Shown here one piece after another: positions 10,544-21,869 of a stretch of 64,000 nucleotides of DNA. The notes beneath the pieces are model-generated. The model searched no databases, was not told the DNA's origin, and was given only the letters and a program-made list of their open reading frames with translations. The first letter of the stretch is position 1; the number at the start of each line of letters is the position of its first letter. The DNA comes from Deroplatys truncata (lineage: Eukaryota; Arthropoda; Insecta; Mantodea; Mantidae): positions 38,183,501 to 38,247,500 of the forward strand of contig CM060989.1 in NCBI GenBank assembly GCA_030765065.1, given 5' to 3'. Made by a program: the position numbers and the translations under genes.

Positions 10544-11811
10544 CCTGGGCGGATTGATAAGACAGTGGCTTTTTTTTAAACAAAATAACAATTTTTTCCA
10601 AAAAATAAATTTTATTTCTAAACATAGTCTCCTTCCAATTCAATGCAAGTTTCTCCAATTTTTTAACACTTCCAAAAAATGTGTTTTTTCAAAGTCTACA
10701 AAATATGAGGTTCTTTCTGTCATTATGTGTTCACTGGACGTGAATTTCTTCCCAGGAGCCAAATTTTCAGGTTTGTAAGAGAAAGAAGTCGCTCGGAGCC
10801 AAATCTGCAGAATATGGTGGTGAGGTAGCAGTTTGTAACCCAATTCTACAAATTTTGCGATGGCAATGGCTGACTTGTGTGCGGGTGCATCATCCTGGTG
10901 AAAGAGAACCATTTTCTTCAGCAAATGGGGTCGTTTCTTTAACAATTCCTTGTGAAACTGGTCCAGTATTGCGGCATAATATGAACCTGTGATCGTTTTA
11001 CCCTTTGCAGGTAGTGAATGTCTATCGCCTCTTGTGAATCCAAAAAGACAGCTGCCATGATTTTTCCTGCCTACGGAATGGTTTTCACTTTCTTTGGAGC
11101 AGGTTCGCCGAAGGAAATCCACTGTTTTAATTGTCTGGTTTCAGGTTGACAGTAATGGATCCAAGTTTCATCAACCGTGATATAACGCCGCAAAAATTCA
11201 TTTGGGTTGCGCTGGAACATGTTCAAACATCAACACGATTCCGCTTGTTTGAAACTGTGAGCAGTCGCGGCACCCAGCTTGTTGACAGCTTTCTCATACC
11301 CAAAAATTCGTGCAGAATGTTATACACCCATTCACTCGAGATGTTTATGGCCTTGGCTATCTCACGGATTTTCACTCGGCGGTTTTCAAACAATATCGTG
11401 AACTTTGTTCACCATTTCTTCTGTTGTGACCTCAACCGGCCGTCCTGTGCGCACGGCATCTCTTGTGCTCGAACGGCCACATCGAAATTCTGTGAACCAC
11501 TTGTGAAGCATGCCATGTGATGGAGAAGAGTCGTCATAATACTTGTTCAGCTTTTCTTCCGCACCGTGTTACCACACTAAAAGTAGTGCTTTATCAGAAC
11601 ACGAAATTCACTGTTCTGCATTTTCTACGAAGCAACACACACCTTCGTATTTTAGACGCTCTCAACAATGTTCTAAGAAACGAATGACGACCAAGTTCTG
11701 CGATTATACACAGAATAGATGTAGGACTTGGATGCAAACAAGAAACCTGTGATTAGAACGCTATGTCTCGTCAAAGTCATGGACTTATCAATCCGCCCTC
11801 GTATACTAGAG
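10544..11811 (-). mobile_element. mariner element 1 (DD34D type)
   Basis: TA at 10542-10543 and 11812-11813 flanks imperfect terminal inverted repeats. The right end reads, on the minus strand, CGAGGGCGGATTGATAAGTC, and the left end has GGGCGGATTGATAAG. Length is about 1.27 kb, normal for mariner. The same family, in the same orientation, is at 49294-50554. It encodes a broken transposase on the minus strand. Confidence 0.92.
10600..11621 (-). pseudogene. mariner transposase, inactivated (copy 1)
   Basis: This is a cut-and-paste transposase of the mariner family (nuclear; N-terminal helix-turn-helix DNA binding, C-terminal DDD catalytic core). The start is chosen at ATG 11619-11621 (minus), giving MQNSEFRVLIKHYF, the usual mariner N-terminus. 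An early stop follows, then frameshifts. VDETWIHYCQPE (first Asp) is near 11160-11195. FHQDDAPAHKS (second Asp) falls in a 160-codon open part at 10640-11122. The third Asp motif, APSDFF, is thrown out of frame by a one-base deletion near 10831, as judged by comparison with copy 2, which has one extra G there. It cannot make active enzyme. Confidence 0.9.
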
Positions 11812-12424
11812 CACGAAATAGAGCACGCATTTTGAATACTCTGACACTGAATACAATGTGAACATATACTGTGAACGTATACTGAACATATATTGCAAAT
11901 ATAGTGGAGATTCCTACCTAAAGCCGTCACGGGAAAATACATTTGGAAAAACACTACACAACATGTATATTTTATCAAGTACACAATCGGTACTGGGAAT
12001 CTCGGTACCGAATAGTAAGTAAACTCGTGATGGGTATATGGTTGCTAAAACTCAGATGGTAAATTGTAAAAAATACGAATAAATTTATGATGTTTCTAAA
12101 GGAACCAAAATGGCAATTATCTCTAAACTAATCACTCATAAAAAGCAATGCTGAGATAATAAGAATCAAAGTCGAAGCGAATTAATAATTAAAAACTGTT
12201 CACATCATAAAACAAGACCTGCCACACTACTGTGATTAAAACAAGTATTTGGATTGCTAATAACGACGAAACAAACGATAGTTTATACACCAATAGTGGA
12301 TAAAAACTTTAAATAAGTTACTCTTATCTCTTATATTGCTGCATATTATAGAAATCTCACTCTTATTTACCTTATAATCTTGCCTATGTTATTTATCCCT
12401 GTGAATTTTAATTTTACACATGCT
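11812..12424. other. No feature recognised
   Basis: AT-rich sequence with repeated ACATATA-type words (11860-11900). No coding frame. Confidence 0.4.
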
Positions 12425-12830
12425 TTCAAAATAATTGAGACTTTCTCTGTGGTTGAGTATTCATCATTCTGTTTTTCATCTCAAAGGCCCTAGATTCTAT
12501 TCCCGGCTGGACAGGGTAGTTTTTCTTTGGAAAAAAATTCAAATTGAATTTTATTTATGAATGTTCTTTAACTGCTATGGTCCTTAGCGTCCCATTCTAT
12601 ATTGGGCATGAAAGAACGGTAATTTTGCTCAGAGGCCTCTATTGCGCTTGAAATTCATTTACGTTCCGTAAATCTACGACATGGGTCCACCGGCTTTACT
12701 TCCCTTGCGAAGGAAGCTATGCTAAAGATTTTTACGTACGAAAAAATCCCTCGCCCTCCTCCGGGTAGTTTACTTTGGAGAATCATTCCCTCCCTCCACA
12801 GAGTTTGGAAGTATGAATGTGAAATCCATC
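12425..12830. repeat. Nested SINE pieces (families F and G)
   Basis: The plus-strand head at 12430-12520 has a CTGTGGTTGAGTATTC A-box-like and TAGATTCTATTCCCGGC B-box-like segment. It is interrupted by a minus-strand piece (12560-12725) that matches SINE G at 41395-41575 inverted (GTCCTTAGCGTCCCATT, TTTTGCTCAGAGGCCTCT). A block at 12740-12830 with AATCATTCCCTCCCTCC resembles the SINE F body at 56940-56990, so it may be the continuation of the first SINE. Confidence 0.55.
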
Positions 12831-13510
12831 AGCGCAGTACGTGTGTTTCAAAATCAATAAAAAGTAAAAACGAAGTTAAATGCCTACCGACATCGAGTTA
12901 GTAACACCGGTATTGTTTCTGAAGTCAAACTCCACGATATGACCATAGAGGTTAAAGGGAACTATAGAAATCAAACAAAAAGATGAACCCAACATTTATA
13001 ATGCATAGCAATAAACAAAACAAGTGAGAAGTGCATTAAGTACTAGTGTATTCGTTGACAGTACTTAGCGTCAACAAGGTAGTGCTCAGTGTTATGAGGA
13101 GCAAGGCGATAGGGGAATGTGCAGTTGCACAATGAAAACACATTAAATTTTGCAGGCCTAAGCCTTGCTTGTAAATAAAACTCAAACTGCGGATCTTTCT
13201 TTATCTGATTGCCCTTCCGATGCCCTGCCCTCTTGTTCCGTGCTGTTTAGTTTCTCTTCCCACCGCACACATTCATATCGTGGCCGACTAGTACCAAAGA
13301 TCAGCTTTATAGATTAGTATCTGAATGACTGAGAAAACAAAATTATAAAATTAATATTATCTGAAAACCGGAAGTTGCATAGCATTTTAACGTTGGATTT
13401 GCACTACTGTAAAAAAAAGGAATGACTTTTTTATGGTTCAATTAAGCATAATTTTCTATTATTCGTCTCAATGTAAAGAGTGGAAATAGGAACGTACTTG
13501 ACACCGGATC
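12831..13510. other. No feature recognised
   Basis: AT-rich unique-looking DNA. No open frame or repeat match. Confidence 0.35.
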
Positions 13511-13514
13511 AGTA

Positions 13515-13985
13515 TTAGAGGATTAGATTATAGATTAGGTGCGGAGGTGCATTTTGGGCACCCATTGTACATATTGAACCTCCGGAGGAAGGGATGAAGC
13601 GAAGGACACAAAGTGACTGGATCTGGAGCGACAGACTCAGACGCAGACGGGATCCCTAACGCCTCCAGGGTGAGATCCCGACGCCGGCGGGACCACTCAC
13701 GCAAGCCTTCCTCCCCATGAAGAGGTCTCTCTGGGGTTCTACACACACCGAACGTCTCGCCACGTCATCCATTCGCCTGATACTCTTACCCTAAAACATA
13801 ACAACGAAATAAAATGGGGGACAGGGAAATTCGGGGTGTTACAGAAATCAGCATTCGCCTACGGACTTGGGGAAAACTCAATGAAAAAAACCACAGTGGC
13901 TATTCCAACCGGAATTGAACCCGGCACCATTGAATCCCAACCTCACGCATTACCGCAAAGCCATCTCGCTCGATTATTAGAGGAT
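13515..13985 (-). repeat. tRNA-derived SINE (long body)
   Basis: The minus-strand tRNA-like head lies at about 13905-13985 with A-box-like GATGGCTTTGCGG and B box GGGTTCAATTCC at 13911-13922. It is followed by a GC-richer body to about 13515. The 13528-13746 open frame is inside this body and is not a gene. Confidence 0.55.
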
Positions 13986-14299
13986 TAGTCAGCAAGTATA
14001 TCGACCTAGGGGACCGGTCCCTCGACTGGCGTTTGTATGGTCCTTTCTCTGTGAAAGGGATGCTTAACTCAAGTGGGGCTACACTTGACTGCGGAACAGG
14101 TGGTGTTGAAGGTCCAAATGTCCAGGCATTAGGGGAAGTAGGAAAAAATGTAAACAGACCGTACTCAGTACCTACCCTTGCGGTCAAGAGCATGTGTTCA
14201 AATGCAAACAGAGATTATCCACCCTACACCCATCCTCTTATCCCATATTCACTTCGATTTACAAACAGACTTTGAATAAAGTGCCTCATTTTATTTGCT

Positions 14300-15600
14300 T
14301 TTCACTTTCACTACCACGTACATAAAAGGTAGGGAAGGCCTTGTATTCTACCCAAAAAGTCGATACCGAGATTTCACCGTAAATACATGTTTTTAGGCAC
14401 CTTGAGTACAAAGGTGTGTGTGTGCGTGCGCGCGCGCTTCTGTGTGTTTGTGAACACCATAACTCAAAAACGAAAAGTTGGATGAATACCAAACTTGACA
14501 TCAAATTCAATATTTTCCAAAGATTTTCTAGACCATCCCACCATGCCAACTACCCTTTACATGGAACAATATTAAACATTTTTTTATTTTCTAATAAGTG
14601 GCTGTAACGATGTTTATTAAAATACAGAGAGAGCCAAAAAACTACGAACCGGCTGCGCGGTGTTTTTCCTGTCCGCGTTCTCGGCGCTCGTTGCCGTCTG
14701 CCGCTATCATAGAAAGGCACGGATCATTTTTAAAGCTACTTTTACGGGCTTTACTTACCAACTTTATGAAAGGAGATGCTGAAACTGGTCACTGTCGTGG
14801 TCCATACATTTTTGGCACCTCTTTAGGAAACATCACTTGCCATATCCGCCAGGAAAATGCTAGCAATTTCCTGGCGGATATTTTGTTTTAATTCTTCCAA
14901 GGTGTATTGGTTTGTGCTGTACACTTTGTTTTAAGTTACCCCAGAGATAGAAATCGCAGGAAGTTAGGTCGGGGGACCGAGGCGGCCACAAATCTCTACT
15001 AATAATTCTATCCTCAAACACACTTTCATAAAGTTGTTAAGTAAAGCCTTTAAAAGCAGTTTTAAAAATGTTGTATGGTTTCATTCGCACCTTTCTATGA
15101 TAGCGGTAGACGGCAACGAGCGCCAAGGACGCGGACAGGAAAACCACCGTGCAGCCGGTTCGTAGTCTTTTAGCTCTCCCTGTACCACTCATTAAAGACA
15201 TTTACGTGAAAACTAAAATGTATATATTTAAATTTTCTGGGAATAGCCTGTAAAGTCCTCTTCATTCGGAAAGAAACTTATATAATCTTCCACTATTAAT
15301 GGTTTGAATTATTTAATACTTCTCATTATTTTAAAGTCCTGTCGATTTTCAGTCGTTTCTCGCTATGTCGTGGAAAGAGTATGGGAATTTATGGCGTCCA
15401 GTTATAAAACATTTGACTATCGTATTTCCATTATATCTCTAACGAAATGTACAATGCAGCTATTTCCGGAAAGGTTTATCTTGATTAAATTGAAGTAGAT
15501 AGGAAAATAAACTTTCGTAAGAATAATTTGTATACCTACTAATAAGCGATAGAGTATAGATAAGGTTATGTGAATTAACACATCCGGCGTTTATACGTTA
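14300..15600 (-). repeat. Family B repeat split by a mariner MITE
   Basis: B landmarks run 14300-14622 (GATACCGAGATTTCACCG, AACTCAAAAACGAAAAGTTGG, TTTACATGGAAC) and resume at 15185 (TTAAAGACATTTACGTG, AATTTTCTGGGAATAGCC) to about 15600. Removing 14625-15182 plus one TA restores the B sequence ATTAAAATACC, so the empty site can be read directly. Confidence 0.8.
14625..15182. mobile_element. Foldback MITE derived from the 60903 mariner-like element
   Basis: TA at 14623-14624 and 15183-15184. The left part (14625-14790) matches the left end of the full element at 60903. The right part (about 15020-15182) is an inverted copy of that same left end and not the natural right end. A remnant of the transposase C-terminal core lies between: WPPRSPDLTSCDFYLWG on the minus strand near 14945-15000. 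The element is 558 bp. It could move only if a related transposase were present. Confidence 0.88.
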
Positions 15601-15664
15601 TTTTCTTGTTATTGTTGAGAATTATAGTTTTCTATAATGTTTTAAATGCTTTGATTTCTCTTTG

Positions 15665-17500
15665 ATTTTTACTTTCTCAAACCATTTACCTAGAGAAGGT
15701 ATTTCATTCCACTCAAACATTCGATGTCGAGATTTCACCGAAAATAAATGTTTTGAGGCTGTCTGAATCCAAAAAAGTATTTATTAATAGTTCGGTGTGT
15801 GTGTGAACAGCATAGTTCAAAAACTAAAACTCTGATAAATACCAAACTTGGTATTTAAGTTCAATTTCTTCCAAAGACTGAAGTAGGTATTTATTAGCTC
15901 TACGAATGGACGCCAATTTGAAGTAGGTAGTTTGTTACGTTATTAGCAACACGCGTTGGGCGTCACTTTAAAGTAGGTGTATTGAAGGAGTTGTATTATA
16001 TTTCAACTGTTGGAGAGCCGAACACTTGAAGTAGTTGCAACCGCACGTATAGTAAACAGTTTTCGGTAGCCTTTCGCCCCAAATGTACTTTCAGGTGGCC
16101 TTTGCCCCAAGTTTAAAAAATATTAACTTTGTAATTAAACTGTTTCTTTAAGTATTATATGTTTAGGTTTGCCTCCGCTGCGTCATTATTATTGTTAGAT
16201 GCACGTTTCTCTTAGCAGGGTTGTGATGCGACAAGAATGTAGGCTTACACAGATTATAATTTTACTTCACTCCTTTTATTAATACTTGACACGATTTAAA
16301 TAGCACTTCACTGATATAGAGAGCTGTGAGATTCTTTTTATTAATTAATTAATTACACTTTTTTAACGCGTAAAGGTATTTTTCGTCTCACACGAATACA
16401 TATAATTCTTGAGGACACTTTTTGCGTCTGGTTAGTAACGCTGTTTGCAGGCAACACGTCCAGTTATGAGCGCTGTTTAGAAGCAACTGACTTCTAGATT
16501 TGTAAATTTTTCTATATTTCAGTTTCTGATTGGCTAATCCTACTCCAATGGAATACCTTCATTTAACTAAAGCTTTTTCTGGTTGTTGATTGGCTATTTT
16601 ATAAACTGTCACTAAAATTACATTATTGTTACTCCAAGAATCAGAAGTAGTACTGTTAAACTTTCTTACTCATTATTGACTCAAGGTTACCTCATTGTTA
16701 CCTCATTGCTAGCAACTTTTAACTTATTATTCTCACAGCTCCTACATTACTAAATTACGTAATATATTCACATAACATTATTACACATGGATACAGTAAT
16801 ATAAGCATATGCAAATATTGAATTTACATAATATATAATTATACTCTAATTATTTAAGTGTTAAAAATACTGCCTCAAGATGCGACACCAGGATTTTCAA
16901 GAAAACTCCTGCACCCCAAACTACGGTCTACATGGAAAAATATTTCTATATTTTTTATTTTCTAAAAAATTCCTATAATGTTTTAATTATAATACCATAT
17001 ATTTATATCTACATATATGACGACATATAAATCTTGACTTTTCTGGGAACATCTGTGAAGTCCTCTTCATTTGGAAGAGATTTTGTATAATATTGTGTAA
17101 CTGGTAAACATTACGAGATAAGCAAAAGCGTACTACACAAAAACTCGATATCTCTTTAAAATACACAACTTATTTCAAATAATTTTTGTAGCATCAGTCA
17201 TTATGCATTAGCTGTCGCTATTCAGCTGTTTCTCGCGATATCATAGAAAAAGCAGAGAATTTCAAGTCCAGCATATAGCCACTCACTTTTCAACATCTGC
17301 CTACCGATTCGGTTTCCTCTGTCCCACTTGTACCTGCAACGGAATGTATAATGTAACTATTTTTGCAAACGATTATCTCGATTAATTTGAAGTACATAGA
17401 AAAATATGCTTTGGTAAGAATATTTTGTATATACTGTATAAAATAAACGACTAAGGTTAGAGAATGTCATGAGAATGTAACACATCCAACTTTGTTTACA
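15665..17500 (-). repeat. Family B repeat split by family C
   Basis: B sequence runs 15665-15877 (GTCGAGATTTCACCG, ACCAAACTTGGTATTTAAG, CTTCCAAAGA) and continues at 16881 (TGCGACACCAGGATTTTC) to about 17500 (GAATGTAACACATCC). The break lies exactly in the phrase CTTCCAAAGATGCGACAC and is occupied by family C. Confidence 0.82.
15878..16876 (+). mobile_element. Family C element, copy 1, with AAGA target duplication
   Basis: AAGA at 15874-15877 is repeated at 16877-16880. The 999-bp insert begins CTGAAGTAGG and ends CTGCCTC. The left third has GAAGTAG-containing subrepeats and a doubled segment, GGTAGCCTTTCGCCCCAAA then GGTGGCCTTTGCCCCAAG. Inside, GAGCTGTGAGA (16321-16331) is exactly inverted as TCTCACAGCTC (16731-16741), so a TGTGAGA...TCTCACA segment resembles LTR termini. 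No coding frame. Class undetermined. Confidence 0.75.
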
Positions 17501-17629
17501 TGCGTAGTTAAATTTATGCGTAGTCAACCCACGTGTTGAGCATGAGGTGATAATTTCCGTAAAAATCATAGCACACCTGTTTATATAAGCATCTGGGGAA
17601 TTACTCGCAAGAATTCTAAAATCAATGTC

Positions 17630-18345
17630 ATGGATTTGCTTAAACTAATTTCGTCCTCCCACATTCGGGAGGTCCCGGGTTCAAAGCCCGTGGGCCGACC
17701 AATCTGTCTGAGGTTTTTTCATGGTTTTCCTCAGTCGCCAAGGTAAATACCGGATTGGATATTTAATACCACAACCCAAAGTTCCATCTTAAGTCTAAAA
17801 CAATACTAAAATGAAAAATAAGTGATAATAGCGAATACTATGCCATCTATCTACAGACAATGTAAGCAGTTAGACTGGACGGCACCCTAACGCCATCTGC
17901 ACGGCACGTAGCAGAAGATCCGACTGCCATGCGCTGGAGGTCTCTGTGGGCACGTGACGAAGTAGATGGCATGGTTCCAGGGATGAGAGCTAGAAGGCTA
18001 TCCGTCTTTCTGTGTGGGGGCGGCGGTTGGACTGCACGGTACCCTAATGCCGTCTGCACGGCATGAAGCAGTGGTTACAGGCATTAGACCTAGAAGCTTA
18101 ACTGTCCGCCTTTATATGGGGGCGGCGGTTGGACCGGACGGTGGCCTAATGCCGTCTGTACGGCACGAAAGCAGAAGATTCGGTAGCTATGCGCTAAGGT
18201 CTCTGTGACACGTGAAGGAGCGGTTGGCTACAGGGATAAGACCTAGAAGGCTAACTGTCCATCACATATCGTTCTAAGAGTTATCCACCAACAGATCCGT
18301 CGCGATATGACAAGGAGTTAAAGCGACGTAAAATAAAATAAAACA
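17630..18345 (+). repeat. tRNA-derived SINE with an internal VNTR
   Basis: The head near 17640-17700 contains CATTCGGGAGGTCCCGGGTTCAAAGCC (B box GGGTTCAAAGCC) followed by GGCCGACCAATCTGTCTGAGG and a TTCATGGTTTTCCTC body typical of arthropod SINEs. From 17863 to 18260 there are three imperfect tandem units (about 155, 105 and 135 bp) sharing CTAATGCCGTCTGCACGGCA and CCTAGAAGGCTAACTGTCC. A tail with GCGATATGACAAGGAGTTAAAG and an A-rich AAAATAAAA run ends it near 18345. Confidence 0.6.
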
Positions 18346-19258
18346 AAAAAGATTTGTCCTCAATATTTCGAAGCATATAAGACTGTAGTTATCATATTCG
18401 TGTACAATAAAACTATAACCGTCACAATAGTTTAATAAAAATGGTTACGGAGATTCTTAAGAAAGAAAACCTACAAACCCTTTTTTTTTTAAGTTGGGGT
18501 CCCTAAAATTGTGTAGCTCTACTGATCCCCATGTTGAATTTTTTGGTTCAATACTTTCTCTACTACAGAGAGTAAAACCTAAACAAAAATCTAACAAACG
18601 GAACCATAGCAATCCGTATTTAAGTTGGTAATACCGGAGAGAGCGGATGTAATATTTTTTTTCAAAGACACTATAGCGGTTCCCTTGGTAGGACCCCACT
18701 ACGTAGATGATGATGATGATGATGATGATAGCTGTGTTTACGTACCTTGAAGGTCGTCTTGATGCCCGTACTCTCGTGACGTATCTCGACGTTCTCGTAG
18801 ACTGGAATCTGATGATCGTGGATCTGTATTCTTGTGTGTGTGTTAGTATGTTGTAATTATTGCTTTATAATTGTGCCACGACTGCTGTATTGGTGTCGGA
18901 GAGCACTTGTGTCTTGTCAGGGTTGGGCATGGAGAAGGTTAAAATATTTTGCACACACGTATTCTGTTAATTATTTCATTTGTATTTTAGATAAGTCATA
19001 TATGATATTCACAATTCACTATTACATTTGTTATGTTAAGATGTGTGTAACTGCTAAACTTTAAATACTTAGTTTTAGCGTCTATTCAGAGATGAGATTA
19101 TACACTACCTTCCTTCTCGAACACTGACAAGCTTCTGTTAGCGTTCCTTCCAACCGTATTACCTTCAATACGTATTTGAATTATAGGCATGTATCAATGT
19201 ACTTTATTAGTGCTACTATCCAGTAACATCCAATAACAATTAATGTTTCTATAGATAT
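18346..19258. other. No gene recognised; GAT microsatellite inside
   Basis: A (GAT)n run of about eight units sits at 18706-18729. The rest is AT-rich without a coding frame. The minus-strand frame at 18457-18699 has no recognisable product. Confidence 0.45.
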
Positions 19259-19261
19259 ATA

Positions 19262-20792
19262 CACTGGTGCGCAAAACCTAAGGATGAAAGTAATCTTCGA
19301 ATGCTGTAACACTGCCAAGTAACATAGCTCGATGAAACTTGAATCATCCACAGAGGGGAACTGCTACGGTATGCTACAGTAGGCAACTAAACGAAATATG
19401 CAATGAGACGAACAGAAATGTCACTTTTATTCATAGACCATAAGCTACACTAAAGTCAATACGACATATGATAGCTTTCTAGATTTACAGAAACAGACAC
19501 ATGATGCTTAAAAGGGCGTAGGATCACCAGGGCCAGCAATGCATGCTCTGCATCGTGCTCCCATACTGGCCACAAGGTTGGTAAGCAGTGCTTGTGGTAG
19601 GGCGTTCCATTCCTCCACCAGAGCTCTTGACAACTGTTGGATGGTCGTTGGTGCATGTGCATGTGCTGCAATGCGTCTCCCCAAAGCATCCCACACGTGT
19701 TCGGTGGGATTTAAATCGGGGGAACGGGCAGGCCAGTCCATTCGTCGAATATCCTCTCGTTCCAAGAGATCCTTCACCTGCGCTGTTCGATGCGGTCGCG
19801 CATTGTCATCCATAAAAATGAAGTCAGGGCCGACTGCACCCCTAAGACGCACATGGGGAAGGAGTACAGTATCACAATGACGTTGACCAGTGAGCGTACC
19901 GTGTTCAAAGATTTGGAGGTCGGTGCGCCCATGCAACATGATGCCTCCCCAAACCATAATACCCGGACCACCAAAACTATCATTTTCAAGGATGTTCCTG
20001 GGTTCATTACGTGTTCCCACCTCTCGCCAGATGAGGGTACGTCGAGAATCACTACTTAGACTGAATCGGCTCTCATCTGAGAAGAGCACGTGACCCCATT
20101 CCTCGTTGGTGCAATTTTGATGCTCTTGGGACCATCGCAAACGGTGCTGCCGATGTGCGGATGTCAATGGAACACAACGTACTGGTCGTGGGGCAAAGAG
20201 ACCACCTCTGTATAGTCGCCTTGCCACTGTGTATCGTGACATTGCGTGTCTAGCTGTCCTGTTAAATGTGGTTGCAATTGCACCCGCTGTTTGGCGTGGA
20301 TCCCTTCTTGCCTGTTGCAAAATGTAGCGGTCATCTGCTGCTGTAGTTGAGCGTAGTCGACCACCACCTCTCCTTGGGACAGCAGTGCCTGAGGTTTGGA
20401 AGGTTTCCCATGCACTTGAAACAATGCTGTGAGCAATTCCAAACTCCTGAGCAACACTCGTCTCACTTCGCCCTTCTTCCAGTTACCCGATAATTCTTTC
20501 CCATGTGAAGTCATCCAAATGGTGTCTATGGGCAATGAACACTACTGCAGTGCACCGTAACAGCTCGCTAATTGACACACCGTCTTGTCCTGTTTCGCGA
20601 ACTGCCTCGTCTTGCGGGACCAGAGCTATTTGGCACTATAGGCTCGCTACACTCACGCCATGTGACGTCCAGCTTTCTATGTACGTGTAAGAGACCTCTG
20701 GCAACATGCTCCCGCACCTTCATCTACTTCCACCAAGTAGTTCATTATGTCACTTTACCCATTTCGTTCTTAGGTTTTGCACACCATCGTCT
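19262..20792 (-). mobile_element. Tc1-like transposon, nearly complete
   Basis: TA borders (19260-19261 and about 20793-20794) flank inverted ends. The left end has CTGGTGCGCAAAACCTAAGGA, and the right end, read on the minus strand, has ATGGTGTGCAAAACCTAAGAA. Length is about 1.53 kb with a transposase on the minus strand filling the interior. It is better preserved than the mariners in this window. Confidence 0.93.
19508..20550 (-). pseudogene. Tc1 transposase, one in-frame stop
   Basis: A DD34E transposase that would excise and insert the element at TA. The open 270-codon part (19508-20320) carries LFSDESRFSL (first Asp), FMDDNARPHR (second Asp) and SPDLNPTEHVWDALGRR (Glu, 34 residues after the second Asp), plus the WGGI segment. 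Upstream in the same frame, 20321-20550, the sequence still reads as the N-terminal helix-turn-helix (DDFTWERIIG, then LEEGRSETSVAQEFGIAHS). It is interrupted by a single TAA (plus 20483-20485) where a lysine codon is expected. No upstream ATG is obvious, so the start is uncertain. The catalytic triad is intact, so this looks like a recently inactivated copy. Confidence 0.9.
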
Positions 20793-20794
20793 TA

Positions 20795-21868
20795 ATTATG
20801 AATCCAAGGTTCCTTACATACTTACGTAGATACTACTGCATTTCTCGTAATTTTATATTACTGGTTTTATAGCTAACAATGGCCTTTCCCCTTCATATCA
20901 TATTTTATACGTTATAACGTTATATACCTGTTCCCTACAAGGTGTACATTATGAATATATGTGCTTTTAACATCCTGTTAATTATTATACTACAATATTA
21001 GCAAAGAAAATACATAACATGTAAAACATAGAAAAAATATTAAAGAAAGAATTATTAACTTGTTGACGCCGAAAAGCTGTGAATTAGATATATTATTACA
21101 TTAATGATTTATTATATTAGTTTGTCCGTGGCTAGTACTTCAACGCAACCAGGATAAAATGAGTTTCCAACATCGCATCCATTTCTAACTATGTGCTGTT
21201 GCATTTCTGCGCCACAGTACGATTGAAAGTAATATCGTCATCATGGTCTCCAACACTGGCATCAAAGATTAAACTTGGGCTTAATGTTCAAATTGGAACG
21301 TGATTTGAAACTGTTCACGCTATCTTTTAATGCCCGGCACACATCTCTCTTTCCTATTGAATGATAATAATGAGGGCTCACCATTTGTAATCCATTTTAA
21401 GCTGTTACTAGTACTTAGTTTCCACAGTGTAATTCAGCACCATTTGTATTGTTGCTTGGAATCAATGAAATCTATTCGAAATATGAGCCGAAGGTTTTCT
21501 GGCTACCCTGAAAAAGGAAATGACGTACTTTCCAGAAACTTCGGCCTCTAACTAACTTTACACCTGGCTGGAAGTCCGAGAAAACCTAGAATAAGTCTAT
21601 TCGGTGTTATGCATACTTTTATTTTATTTCTTAAATCTTCTTACACCCCAAAAATCGGAATTAATTGATTTGCTCGTATCATTTTCCCATTTACTGTAAC
21701 TTTTACCCTTTTGGGTTGCAGTCTTCCAGTCACTTTTCTTTAAACTATTCCTAAAAAAACATTAACTTTTGTCTACTACTTGTTCATCGAGATAAGATTG
21801 CAATATACATTTATGCACTTCATTTTAGGAATAAGAAGGATAAACTGAAGCCACAGTCTTCTTTAACT
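20795..21868. other. No feature recognised
   Basis: AT-rich DNA with no coding frame above background and no match to other repeats in the window. Confidence 0.4.
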
Positions 21869-21869
21869 G

